The position numbers were made by a program, and so were the translations under genes. Below, one piece after another: positions 54,868 through 64,000 of a DNA stretch of 64,000 nt. Positions within the stretch are counted from its first letter, which is position 1. The number at the start of each line of letters is the position of its first letter. Origin of the DNA: Plantago ovata (Eukaryota > Streptophyta > Magnoliopsida > Lamiales > Plantaginaceae); the NCBI GenBank assembly GCA_028274465.1, contig CM051457.1:72576496-72640495 (forward strand). Reading direction: 5' to 3'. Under the pieces are notes generated by a model, which was not told the origin of the DNA, searched no databases, and saw nothing but the letters and a program-made list of their open reading frames with translations.

Positions 54868-56127
54868 TGATGAACGTATCAAGGTCAATCAAATAAATTT
54901 GTTATTTAGCCAAAGTCAATCCACAACTACAACGAAAACCGTAGTGTAGCAGTAGAATGACTCGAGTGTCGTTCTCTCAGGACTATAACTAGCTTTATCA
55001 AATCTAATTTAGAATATAAAAACAGCAAACAGATAGCAGAGGGGTTTCTAGCAGATAATGGAGATTGGTGATAGTATGGTCCTTCTTAGCATAATGGGTC
55101 GATAATCATGCATAAATTCCTCGGTCTTGCATAGATATCTTTGAATCAATCTAGTGTCCTGTTGCAAGTATTAAGCACTACGAAGATAATCTGGTCTGAC
55201 TATTCAATCACGGTTGTCCTAATGTGTTCCGTAATTATTCAACACTACGAGGATAATTGGTCTGATGGTCGACTAGTGTCCAATTGTGCATAATAATCAA
55301 TACAACATACGAGAATTTTGGTTACAACTGATCAACGAAATAAAGCAATGACACGGAGTATAATGCGCGATATAGCCATTAACATGATTATCCTCCCTCG
55401 CTAAGAATTCACATACTACCACCAATGATAAGTTTAGCTACTCATAATAAGCATGCAATCAACAGAAATCATAGAAGAAAACATGTTGAAAGAATATAAA
55501 ATAAGTAGAATAAAACTGTAAGATACAAAGTTACCGAAGGTTGTCAATCTCCGGATGATTGCGGTCCTACGAGCTCCAAACTGCTATGAAAAAGTGTCCC
55601 CTAAGCTACAGAACTCCCAGGACACGCCCCGAGAAGTTCCTACCCTAAACTATAGAGAGAGGTGAGAGAGAAGGTCTGGAAAGATATGATTTTCGGAGAG
55701 AAAACTGAACACTATATATAGGCCCGAAAAAACTCCGGGGCGGTTCGCCGCAGGATGGGGCGGTTCGCCCCCCGTCTTTTTCGCGGAATTCCGTGTTTTT
55801 CAACGCGGATTTGGATTTCTTCACCTTTTCGAACTCGGTTTCTGACTTCTAGTGGCCTTCTAACCTCCAGATTCGACCCCTAGACTCCAAATCCTATCCG
55901 GAAACCTTCAGATACTCCAAATAGGCTTCTGGAACACCAATTCCTTGTCAACTTTAATATAATTGCCCAGAAATCCCCGAATTTCAACCAAAACCTGTAA
56001 AATAAAATCTAAAGGGAAACGTGACACTATTCTAATAAAATGTATTAAAATATAGCTAAATTAACATAGAGGATAGCTAAAATAGGTGAAAAAGACTCGA
56101 ATGAAAGTGTAAAATACACATTCATCA
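54868..56127 (-). repeat. 5' LTR of minus-strand Athila-like element
   Basis: 1260 bp, near-identical to 29713-30972. TATA box (minus) at about 55711-55720 with two GGGGCGAACCGCCCC-like palindromes upstream in transcription sense (about 55735-55772). Flanked on the right by the TSD GGTAG. Confidence 0.92.
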
Positions 56128-56884
56128 GGTAGTTAACTCAACCATAAGCAAATCTTCACTATCTGAAACTCAATCTTTTGCTAATATAATGATTTCTCTA
56201 CAGACTTCTCAAGATACAAGTCAGAAGGTTGCTGAAGCCTCTGCACCAGAATCAAGACCTCCTGCTCAACATGTAGTTAAAGTTTTTTGTAATTCAACTA
56301 AGTTTGATAACTTAGTGCTTGTATCTAACTTACAGTTATTTCAGGATGAACAAATGAAGGATGCTTCTCAAGCTCCTCAAGGAATGGAAATAGTACCAGC
56401 ACAAACAAATGTGCAACATGAGCTTTTCAGCAGGTAAATCATGTTTCAGCTTTGGACTCTAAGACTATTTTCCAAATCTTTCCTGAATATAATTTTATTC
56501 TTTTTCAGGCTCAAAAGGAGACCACTGAAGTGGTTCACATCACTGAAGATCCAAAAATAAGTTCTGAAGAACTTTACTTTAGACTTCAAAAGAACTACCT
56601 TGTCAAGAGTTGCTAAGTCTGTCAGTAACTGGCAAAGGTACAGAAGGATGGACTTTTCTGAGCTTCATCTTCATCTATCAAACGAGAAAAAGAGGCCTTG
56701 TTTGCTGAAACTCGAGACCTTTGTCCACTCTATACTTCCAGAAGATATGTCATATTCTCAGCTAATGAGCTCAAATCTGATTGCTCAAATCAGAGAGAAT
56801 ATGAAGGCCAAATTCAAGAGTGCTTCTCCAGCTGAACAAGCTGTGATGCTCAAGGGTTCTTTTGTACCCGTGGTGGCTGATCCC
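56128..56884 (+). pseudogene. Sirevirus env-like gene, continued (copy B)
   Basis: Resumes the gene cut at 29712. It contains three GT-AG intron-like segments (56129-56203, 56273-56344, 56434-56508), with short exons between them encoding TSQDTSQKVAEA and DEQMKDASQAPQGMEIV. A deletion upstream of the third segment makes that exon 89 bases long and shifts the frame. The next conserved stretch (SRVAKSVSNWQRYRRMDFSEL, 56600 on) is open until the minus-strand LTR cuts it at 56885. Confidence 0.75.
56129..56508 (+). other. Three intron-like GT-AG segments, copy B
   Basis: Segments of 75, 72 and 75 bp, each starting GTA at or near a CAGCAG and ending in a T-rich stretch plus CAG. Lengths equal those of copies A and C. 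See the findings for the in-frame property. Confidence 0.55.
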
Positions 56885-58539
56885 TGTTGGTCCCTTTAAA
56901 CAACAAGAAAAGACTAGAGGGTGGGGGGGGGGGTGAATAGTCTTTTCAAACTTTCGTCGTTTAAAACTTTCTCAGCAAGTACTTATTACTTTTCAGTAAT
57001 GAGTTTGCTGATACTTAACTTTCTCAGCAAGCGTAAGTTACTTTACAGTAGCTTGGTTTGCTGATACTTAAAATCAGAGAGCGGAAGTCTTTGAAACAAT
57101 AAGTACTTTTTCAGCAAGTAAAGGTTTCAGCAAGTGAGGTGAGTGACTGTGTACTGACAGATATAATTTGCTGAAAGCTAAATACAGTAAGTAAATCACA
57201 CAAACGCTTTTATAGTGGTATCTGAGAGTGGCGTAATCTCTCAACTAATCCACTTCGTCCTTTCTAGGACTGAATCCACTAAGATATGATTGAGGTTCCT
57301 TACAATCTCCTATCTAAAGCGATTCAACAGAAACAAAAGCACACTTGCTTTGTCTCCAACCTAAACTAGAGAACTCAACCTTGTTCTCCACCAAACTTGG
57401 TACTTTTAATCAGCAAAACTATGCTCGATTAAGTTCCCCCTGAATTTCACGCCTGAAAGGGTGTATTTTCAGTTAGAGAGTTTTGGGGTAAGATGACTTA
57501 ATTATAACTTATTAAGTTACAACAAGTAATCTAAGAAACACAACTTGGAATACTTTGCAGTAAACAAGTTTGATTGTTTCTGGTGTCAAGACTCGTTCTT
57601 GTTCGAAAGAAAGAACACTTAACTAATTTCTTAGGTGAGTTTGTTCTACTTCTTCACAAGTAGCTTTTTCAAGCTTTAAGTCTTGGAAAAGATCAATGGC
57701 AGTAAGAGTGTTTGAAGGTTTGTGAGTTTTTAAGCACAAGTGAGAGTTTGATCACGTTGTTGACACACTTCAACTCTTTGTCGGATGACCTCTATTTATA
57801 GCGCAAGTAAGGAGCCGTTTTGAATTTCAAATCCTAAGGCTTTTGTTCCTTAACATGTCACTATCTTGCTTTTGTACTTTCAGCAGCGACTTTGTTTGTC
57901 TTCTAGTCTTCATGTCCTTCGTGTGTAAGCTTTGCATTAAATGCACATTTGAATAGAATTCAAACAGTAACATTGGAGCGCAAATTCACGTACATTCAGC
58001 AAGAGGTCACATATGTTTATCAGCAAGTGGCCAGTCTCAGTTTCAGCAAGCACAACCTACTCTGTCTTTCAGATTTTCACTTATGCAATGCTGTTTGCTG
58101 AACATTCCACTTTCTGAACAACACGTGCCTTTGTAGATACCAGTCTTCAGCAATCTTCTAGTCTTTAGATCTTCAAATCTTCAAGTCTTCAGATCTTCAA
58201 AAGTCTTCAAGATTCTGAGCGGTTTCTATTTGCTTCAATAAATTGTTTATAATAAACAAAATATATCTTCAGCAAATGCTTCAATAGGTTATTTTCTTCT
58301 CAGAAAATAAGATACATCATAAGCTAAGCATCAATAAGTTATTTTCTTTTCAGAAAATAAAATACATCATACGCAAAAGAAATAACTTATCTAGCACCTA
58401 ACTAAGTCATCAGCAGGCGTTCCTCTTTTACAATGTCCTTAAAACTCTAAAATTCCTATGGACCTTAAGAGTACTAGTTACTGGACTTTCCTTAATTTAG
58501 CATGGTAAATTGCTCATCAAAATTACAAGTTTCCTAACA
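56885..58539 (-). repeat. 3' LTR of minus-strand Sirevirus
   Basis: 1655 bp. Read on the minus strand it runs TGTTAGGAAAC to GGACCAACA and aligns with the forward LTR at 8854-10657 apart from the duplication there. TATA box CTATAAATAG (minus) at about 57792-57801. The many TCAGCAA and CTGAAA motifs resemble the spacer hairpins. Confidence 0.9.
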
Positions 58540-58805
58540 AATTTCCCCCTTTTTGATGTTAGCAATCCATGGCTAAATTAATTGTTACCCTTTTAGAGGT
58601 TTCTGATGTCGAATAAATCAGTTGATTAATGCAAGCATACTTGAATAATTAAACAGTAAGCATAAATAGATTGCATAATCAAAAACCAATAAGAGTCAAA
58701 AGAATTCATTGCTGATAGTTATCATTCAGATGCTTACATGAAAAAGCATAGATAACATAAACAGAATCAGCAATCAAAAACTTTAACAAAAACTATTGCA
58801 GGGAC
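58540..58805 (-). other. PPT and 3' UTR of minus-strand Sirevirus
   Basis: The minus-strand AAAAAGGGGGAAATT at 58540-58554 immediately precedes the LTR start and is the polypurine tract. The remaining bases to the env-like stop codon are AT-rich and non-coding. Confidence 0.8.
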
Positions 58806-61800
58806 TTAAGCTCTTTCAGAGGATTTTCTCAAAATCTCTCTTACACTCTTCTCAGCAAGTGCAGTGAATTCAACACAATTCTTTTCGTAGTTTTCCAGAA
58901 GCCTGCGGACTTGTAGTTGAAGAATTCTTGCGTTTATGCAGGCAGTATGATGATGCTTTTCAGCATTCATTTCCATGTAATTAATTACCCACAAATGCAT
59001 GCCCCAATTGCTGGCATGGAGAAGTTGTGTATCTGAAATGGTTTTCGGATGAATCTTTCTTAGCCAGAGAAGATCTTCTTCTTGATCCTTAGCAGTGAGA
59101 TAAAAGTACTCATAAGGAATCAATCCAAGTTTCTTCTTAGGTTTCTTTGTTACCGGGTCTGAGTAGTAAGCAATGCTAGGTGGTTTGATCAGATTTGGTT
59201 CCTGTTTGTATGTCTTACCAATGACAACTCTTCTTACATAGACCTCTAGATTCAACCATTTCCCAGCAACATTTCTTGGGAGGGATTCTTCCCTTTGATT
59301 TCTTTGGACCTTGAGTTCAGTCCATTTGAACATTTGATTCAATATGGCTGTAGGAAAGAACTCATTTACCAGCAAGTCTTCCAGCTTTAAGATCCAGCAA
59401 CCATGAATGTTTCTGATCACATTCTGAGTGGTTTCCTCATTGCTGGTCTTTGTATATTCAATGCCGGAGCCAATAGCAATGCTGGCCAGCCTTTTCTCTT
59501 CCTGTCTTTGCCTTCTTCTTCTTGTTGTAGCATTGTCTTGATCTCTTGCTGAAGAGTCAGACGAAAAATGCTTTGAATGGCCAGACGGAGTCACGGCTGT
59601 TAAGGGTCTAGCTCTTATGGCTTGAGATATTGTTTGATTGTCATCATCTTCATCATCATCTTCATTCAGATTGTGATGACTTTCAGTGTGATAGAAATCT
59701 TGAGTTTCAGCAGCAGTTTTTCTCTTTTTGGTACTTGCTGAATTTAACTCAGATTCTGCTTGCCTTTTAGAACTTTGCTCTTTTTCAGCAAGCGGTTCTA
59801 TGGGCAAAGGCACATCAGCAACGGGAGGAGGAGGGGTTTGATTGCTTTTTCTAGTATTCTTCTTTTCCCCCTTATACATGGATTGCAACATCGGAGTGAT
59901 GTGCAGAGAGTAAAACTCATTGCAATTTTCAGCAAGAGTATTGAGACTGTTAGACTTCATGATGATTGCCTGTTGGTCAGAGTTCATTGTTGACAACTCT
60001 TTTTGAATATTCATCATGTTCTCTTCATGTCTTTTCTCTGTTGCGGCCTTCTCATCCATAATATGTTGAGCCTTGACGAGAGCATTCTTTGCAAGCTTGA
60101 GCGTTTGACTTACATCTTCTTCATAGCTCTTGTGATAAAGACTGATGTCTTTCTGAGCTATAGTTAACGTTGTAGTGCGTCTCAGCACTGTAGCCAATCT
60201 CTTTCCAATGTCAAGTGGGCTCTCAGCAAGCAATGCCTCATCTTCAGCTTTGCAGGCATCATGGACTTGCTTTAGTGCTAAAATTCTGGGAGTAAACTCC
60301 TCAACTCTTGGGAACGGTACTAAATGAGGTGTTAAGGAGTGAGCCTTAATTTCAGTAGCAAACTGATCATCTCGTAAAAGCAACTCGACTCTTAATGAAT
60401 CTCCTTCATAGGTGAGATAATTAGGAGGAGGAATCTGAACGACTTTTGGGTCTTTCTTGGATTGTTCATCTTCATTTTCTGACAAGTCGTCATCATCCTC
60501 AGATTCATCAAGTTGAGCGACTTTTGAGCCTTTGTCAGTAGCTTCACTTCCTTTTTGTTGAGTGGTTGCTGATGGCAACGCTTCAGACTCAACGACTGGA
60601 GTTTCACCAGTAGATAGTTGTTTCAATTGAGTTTGTTGCTCAATTACTGGAGTTTCGCTAGTAGTTAGTTTTGATTGAGTAGTTGCTGAGGGCAACGTTT
60701 CAGACTCAATAACTGGAGTTTCGCCAGTAGTAAGTGGAAGGGATGGAACTTCCTTAGATTTTAGTCTTGAAGATTCACCAATTTCCAGATCCTGCGTATG
60801 CCTTGCATGGATCACGAGACTATTTTGTAGAGCTCGTTGGTAATCTTCATCTTCTTCATCCTCGTCTTCAAGGTTTTCTTCAGTAACCTTGGCATCAGAA
60901 ACTGGACTCTTGCCATTTTTCAAGGCAGCCCTTTTTCTGGCGTATTCTTCTTCAGTATCAGCACCTTGTACAGGTGCTTGATTTTCAGCATCAGTAGGAG
61001 GAGGTTGAGATTCTTGCTGAGATTGTTGTTGTTCAGCTTGCTGATTGTCAGATTGAGTATTTTCAGCAACTGTTAACTTCAATCCACCAGCACCAGGACT
61101 TGGACCTTCATTGTCATCATCGTCATCCTTCTTGTCCTTAGAATCTTTCCCTTCATCATCACTTGGATCAGTGGGAATGTTCTCATCTTCTTCTTCTTCT
61201 TCATCATCTGTCAGAATGACTAGCTCAACATGCTTGTACAAAGCAACACTTGTCACTTCCTCTTCCTCAGTTAATTTGTGGGGATCATCCACCACAGGAA
61301 CAAAAAGACTTTTGAGCATCACAGCTTGTTCAGCTGGAGAGACACTCTTAAATTTGGCCTTCATATTCTCTCTGATTTGAGCAATCAGATTTGAGCTCAT
61401 TTGCTGAGAATATGTCATTTCTTCAGGAAGGATGGAGTGGACAAATGTTTCGAGATTTAACAGTGAAGATCTCTTTTTCTCATTTGAGAGATGAAGGTGA
61501 AGATCTGAGAAGTCCATTCTCCTATATCTTTGCCAGTTGCTGACGGACTTAGCAACTCTTGACAAAGTTGTCCTCTTGAAGCTCAAGTAAAGTTCTTCAG
61601 AACTTACTTGCTGATCTTCAGTGATGAGTACCACTTCAGTGGTCTCCTTTTGAGCCTGAAAAAGAATTTTATTTAGATCAGGATTGGTTTGGAAAATTGT
61701 TTTAGAGTTTAAGTCTGAAACATGATTTACCTGCTGAGAGTCAGCAAGCTCATGTAGTACAATTTCCATTCCATGAGGAGCTTGAGTAGCATCCTCCATT

Positions 61801-62403
61801 TGTTCATCCTGAAATAAATTAAAATTAGACACAAGTACTAAGCTGTCAAACTTAGTTTTTATACCAAAATTATTAACTACCTGCTGAGCAGGGAGTGTTG
61901 GTTCTGGTGCAGAGGCTTCAGCAACCATCTGACTTGCATCTTGAGAAGTCTGTAGAGAAAGAATAATTTTAGCAAAAGAACAATTTTCAGAATTTGAAGT
62001 TTTACTGATGGTTGAATCAACTACCTGCTGAGGAAGGACAGGTTGTGGCTCAGTCCTTTCAGCATTAACAGTTTCTTCAGCTTCTTGGACTGTTTCTTCA
62101 GTAGACTTCAGATTTTGCTCTAACTGAGAAAGCTGTGCGGTTTCAGCAATCTCCCTTGTCTCTGAAATGACAAGTTGAGCAGAAGCATCTTGACCTTTAA
62201 GCTCACTGCTTGTCATGAAGAGATCAATTGACTTGTTGGATGATTCTTCAATCTCCAACTCCATTTGTTTGCTTAAATCTTCCAGTACAAGCTGGACTTT
62301 GTCAATTGAAGTCTTGGGTGAACTTGGGTCAGTATTCTCAGTATCAAGAGATGCGTCTTTGAATAGTGCTTCTTGAGTTTCAGTAACTTCAGGAACAGGA
62401 ATA
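58806..62403 (-). CDS. Sirevirus env-like gene, long open 3' part (copy C)
   Basis: One uninterrupted minus-strand frame of about 1200 codons, open from 62403 (cut by an LTR) to the stop at 58806; the first ATG is at 62264. In order it encodes a Glu/Thr/Ala-rich region, three in-frame GT-AG segments, the conserved SRVAKSVSNWQRYRRMDFSDL block, and a very acidic stretch (DDEEEEEDEN, KKDDDDDNEG). Ser/Thr-Pro repeats around TGETPVIE follow, then a helical region (about 60000-60200) and a basic globular C-terminus (HGCWILKLEDLLVNEFFP; YVRRVVIGKTYKQEPNLI; HASNWGMHLWVINYM). No membrane span or signal peptide. The open frame suggests recent activity or selection. Function unknown. Confidence 0.8.
61656..62024 (-). 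other. Three in-frame GT-AG segments, copy C
   Basis: Minus-strand segments 62024-61950 (75 bp), 61880-61809 (72 bp) and 61730-61656 (75 bp). Each begins GTA after CAGCAG at a codon boundary and ends in a T-rich tract plus CAG. The exons between are 69 and 78 bp. The reading frame is open with or without them. Confidence 0.6.
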
Positions 62404-63158
62404 TGTTGAAGGGTAATTCGTGTTTCTTTCTAAGTTCGCAATGAATCGCTATTCTAAGTCTTTCTAGTACTTCTTCTTGTAGTGTCCCTCTAAGGTATGA
62501 AATGAGCCTTCTTGTAGCTTCCTCGTACCTGAAATAGACTAGAGGGGGGGGTTAGTGTCTCTTGCCCGGTCTGTAAGGTATCAGACCGAAGAGGCGACTT
62601 TACGAGTAGGGAGTTGTGAGGCTTCCCTAGTAAGAGTAGTGAAAGTGGTGCTCGGGTGACGTAGTTAATGCTTACTGTTGAGGAGTAAATGAGGCCCTTT
62701 TATACTTGAGACCCTTCATCTTCAGGTCGCGTAGGATCACGCCACGTGTACGGCCAGGATTGAGGCCTTCCTCGGCCCAGGCCCATTAAGGAGGTCCGTG
62801 GGCCTTGGCCCAGGAGAGCAACCATGGCTGGTCGCTCTGTGGTCCTCGTGCCTTCCTTGTGCGTGGGTAATGCGAGTAGTGTCCTGCTCAGTTTCTGTCA
62901 AGGAGCGTTATCTTGACGTAAGGCCTCCTCGAGCCCGAGAGAGATGCTCCTCGAGCCCACTGGCAGCTTTGTCCTTGAGAAGAGCTTATTTTGAGGGTTG
63001 TCCTCCCAGTGATGGTCGGACCCTATGTTGGTCGATCCACACCTTAGTGACATACTTGTGTGTGGTTGTGCCCCTTGAGGGACGGCCTATGATGCTTTGT
63101 CGCGCTCTTAGACCGCTCCAGTTCGTACATGCGGACTGGACATATTTCAACCCTAACA
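62404..63158 (-). repeat. 3' LTR of an unidentified minus-strand LTR element
   Basis: 755 bp. Plus strand TGTTGAAGGGT ... ACCCTAACA. On the minus strand a PPT (AACTAGGGGGACATA) sits just before its start at 63158 and a TATAAAAG box is at about 62695-62703. It interrupts the env-like frame at 62403 (left flank GAATA). The other LTR and the coding region lie outside. Short LTR and GC-rich sequence would suit several gypsy lineages, including Tat. Confidence 0.75.
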
Positions 63159-64000
63159 TATGTCCCCCTAGTTTCCAAGTATCTTTGTAGAAGATGGTTG
63201 AGGAACTATGTTGAAGTAGAGGTCGAGCAGAGCCTCGATTAGTAGCGGGCGAAAAAAGATTTCCGTATTCGCACCTTGGTAGCTTTCCCTCCTCCTATCT
63301 CTCCCTCCCCCCCCCCTTTTTATAGGGTGCGAGCAGACGTTGCTCGGACCTTATGAAAAGAGGTATTTTTGCTGGGAAAAGATCGGATCCGGGTAAGTAT
63401 TCCTTAGTGGAATGGAATGACTTCTTGCCGCTTTTTTGCTTGCAAAGTATCTCGCGGAGAGATACTTGTGTAAAAGGAATCTCGAGGAGAGATGTATTCA
63501 TGTTTTTGCTAGCAAAGTATCTCGCGAGAGATACTTGTGTAAAAGGAATGGAATGACTTCCTGCCGCTTTTTGCTTGCAAAGTATCTCGCGGCGAGATAC
63601 TTGTGTAAAAGGAAGAGTGATTCGAGGAGGGCAGCTCCCGATCCCCTGACATGTGGCCGTCGATTTTCCGTGGTTCTGAGATTTTCGCGATGTTGTTCCG
63701 AGGAGGACAGATCATGGTCGTCGATCTTTTTTGTATGTCTCGAGTAGACTGATGCTCGCGCCGTGAATTTATTGCTGTGGTCAGGTAATTCGTTCTGGGT
63801 TTGAGAGCGTGTTCGGGCCGGAGCGGGAGCGCGGAGGGCAAATATACATTCGCCCGGCGGCGGTGATCGGACCGTTGATCTTTGACACGTGGTCGGTCCG
63901 GATGGCGCGAGGGCAGGGACCGTTTCAATTCCTCGGCCCCCTTCTCTAAATAGTGAGGACCGCATTCGTTTTCACTTTCTGCCAAAAACTTCTGCCGAAT
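63159..64000 (-). other. Internal 3' region of the minus-strand element
   Basis: No convincing coding sequence. It holds the PPT (63159-63173), an imperfect tandem hairpin repeat (63435-63615), a G-box CACGTG (63886-63891) and a TATA-like TCTAAATAGT (63944-63953), the last oriented to the right, antisense to the element. The frames on the minus strand at 63498-63985 run through the hairpin repeat and look fortuitous. Confidence 0.5.
63435..63615 (+). repeat. Three imperfect tandem repeats with hairpins
   Basis: TTGCTTGCAAAGTATCTCGC units recur at about 63438, 63502 and 63572. Each contains the inverted repeat AAGTATCTC/GAGATACTT with a 4-5 base GC loop, followed by TGTGTAAAAGGAA. Confidence 0.8.

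Larger units (their letters stand above)
29713..56127 (-). mobile_element. Minus-strand non-autonomous Athila-like element (gag-PR-ORF2)
   Basis: Two 1260-bp LTRs (54868-56127 as 5', 29713-30972 as 3') are flanked by perfect GGTAG duplications at 29708-29712 and 56128-56132. Between them on the minus strand are a tRNA-Asp PBS, gag, protease, ORF2 and a PPT, but no RT, RNase H or integrase. The forward Athila block at 36416-53952 sits inside its gag. Without that insertion it is about 8.9 kb. Its LTRs are clearly related to those of the forward Athila. Confidence 0.9.
8854..56884 (+). mobile_element. Sirevirus-type Ty1/copia element, forward, 3'-truncated and nested
   Basis: In order it holds: 5' LTR, iMet PBS, gag with CCHC knuckle, acidic/basic linker, protease, integrase, RT, RNase H, hairpin-rich spacer and an env-like gene. 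The PR-IN-RT-RH order is diagnostic of Ty1/copia. The extra gene after RH, together with the long gag tail, fits Sireviruses. Two gypsy elements interrupt it (14834-24965 and 29713-56127). Its own 3' end is cut by the LTR of a minus-strand Sirevirus at 56885. Excluding insertions, about 11.5 kb is present. It inserted into copy A; the left flanking pentamer is AAGTC, but the right flank is outside the window. Confidence 0.85.
56885..62403 (-). mobile_element. Minus-strand Sirevirus, 3' part
   Basis: The minus-strand order is env-like gene, PPT, 3' LTR. The 3' LTR lies at the left (56885-58539), so the rest of the element would be to the right, beyond the LTR that interrupts it at 62404. It inserted into the env-like gene of the forward Sirevirus (left flank ATCCC). 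Gag, pol and the 5' LTR are not in the window. Confidence 0.85.

Noticed and set aside
58806..62403. A true envelope glycoprotein
   Set aside because: I see no signal peptide, hydrophobic fusion-like stretch or transmembrane span in any copy. The protein is highly acidic and hydrophilic. 'Env-like' is kept only as a positional label.
63436..63985. Frames on both strands over the hairpin repeat
   Set aside because: They contain the tandem repeat in all frames, differ by strand and lack domain features.
1..64000. CRISPR array, bacterial operons or host protein-coding genes
   Set aside because: No regularly spaced direct repeats with unique spacers, no prokaryotic gene organisation, and every long frame could be assigned to a retrotransposon or its shadow frames.

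Overview
This window looks like plant nuclear DNA, probably from a eudicot. It is almost entirely a nest of LTR retrotransposons, and I recognise no host gene. The evidence is tRNA-iMet and tRNA-Asp type primer binding sites, Ty1/copia and Ty3/gypsy polyproteins of plant lineages, TG...CA long terminal repeats with 5-bp target-site duplications (TSDs), and AT-rich non-coding sequence. One run of exactly 100 N (45817-45916) marks an assembly gap.

Layout from left to right. (1) 342-5060: a truncated Ty3/gypsy element, Tekay/Del-like, with one 2.8-kb LTR, an iMet PBS and a broken gag. (2) 5061-8853, minus strand: a fragment of the extra 'env-like' gene of a Sirevirus-type copia element (copy A), interrupted by a 2.0-kb copia solo LTR at 6414-8439 with TSD TTGCT. 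(3) 8854-56884, plus strand: a Sirevirus-type copia element inserted in copy A. It has LTR, PBS, gag, PR, IN, RT, RH, a hairpin-rich spacer and an env-like gene, and its 3' end is cut off. (4) Inside it, 14834-24965: a complete non-autonomous Athila-like element with gag and protease plus an ORF2 of the 'putative plant transposon protein' type, but no RT, RNase H or integrase. (5) Also inside it, 29713-56127 on the minus strand, TSD GGTAG: a second gag-PR-ORF2 element. (6) Inside that, 36416-53952 on the plus strand, TSD GTTTC: Athila sequence as LTR-pol-LTR-gap-pol-LTR, two near-identical copies joined across the gap. (7) 56885-62403, minus strand: the 3' part of another Sirevirus with a long open env-like frame (copy C). 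(8) 62404-63158: a 755-bp minus-strand LTR whose element runs out of the window to the right.

Insertion order inferred from interruption: copy A, then the forward Sirevirus, then the outer Athila-like element, then the forward Athila. The gag-PR-ORF2 elements have no polymerase of their own. One of them has LTRs clearly related to the autonomous Athila, with the same tRNA-Asp PBS and polypurine tract, so mobilisation in trans by Athila enzymes is a reasonable inference.

The most unusual signals are these. Three short GT-AG segments in the Sirevirus env-like gene, each a multiple of three bases and in phase 0, are conserved in length wherever they survive in three copies. ORF2 in two element families appears to have its own leader and 5' intron. 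Palindrome arrays and duplicated hairpin plus polypurine modules recur in the non-coding parts of the Athila-like elements. The 100-N gap shows signs of a chimeric or unpolished join. Most coding regions carry frameshifts or stops. Several stops fit C-to-T change at CG or CHG sites, while many frameshifts around the gap sit in homopolymers and may be sequencing errors.
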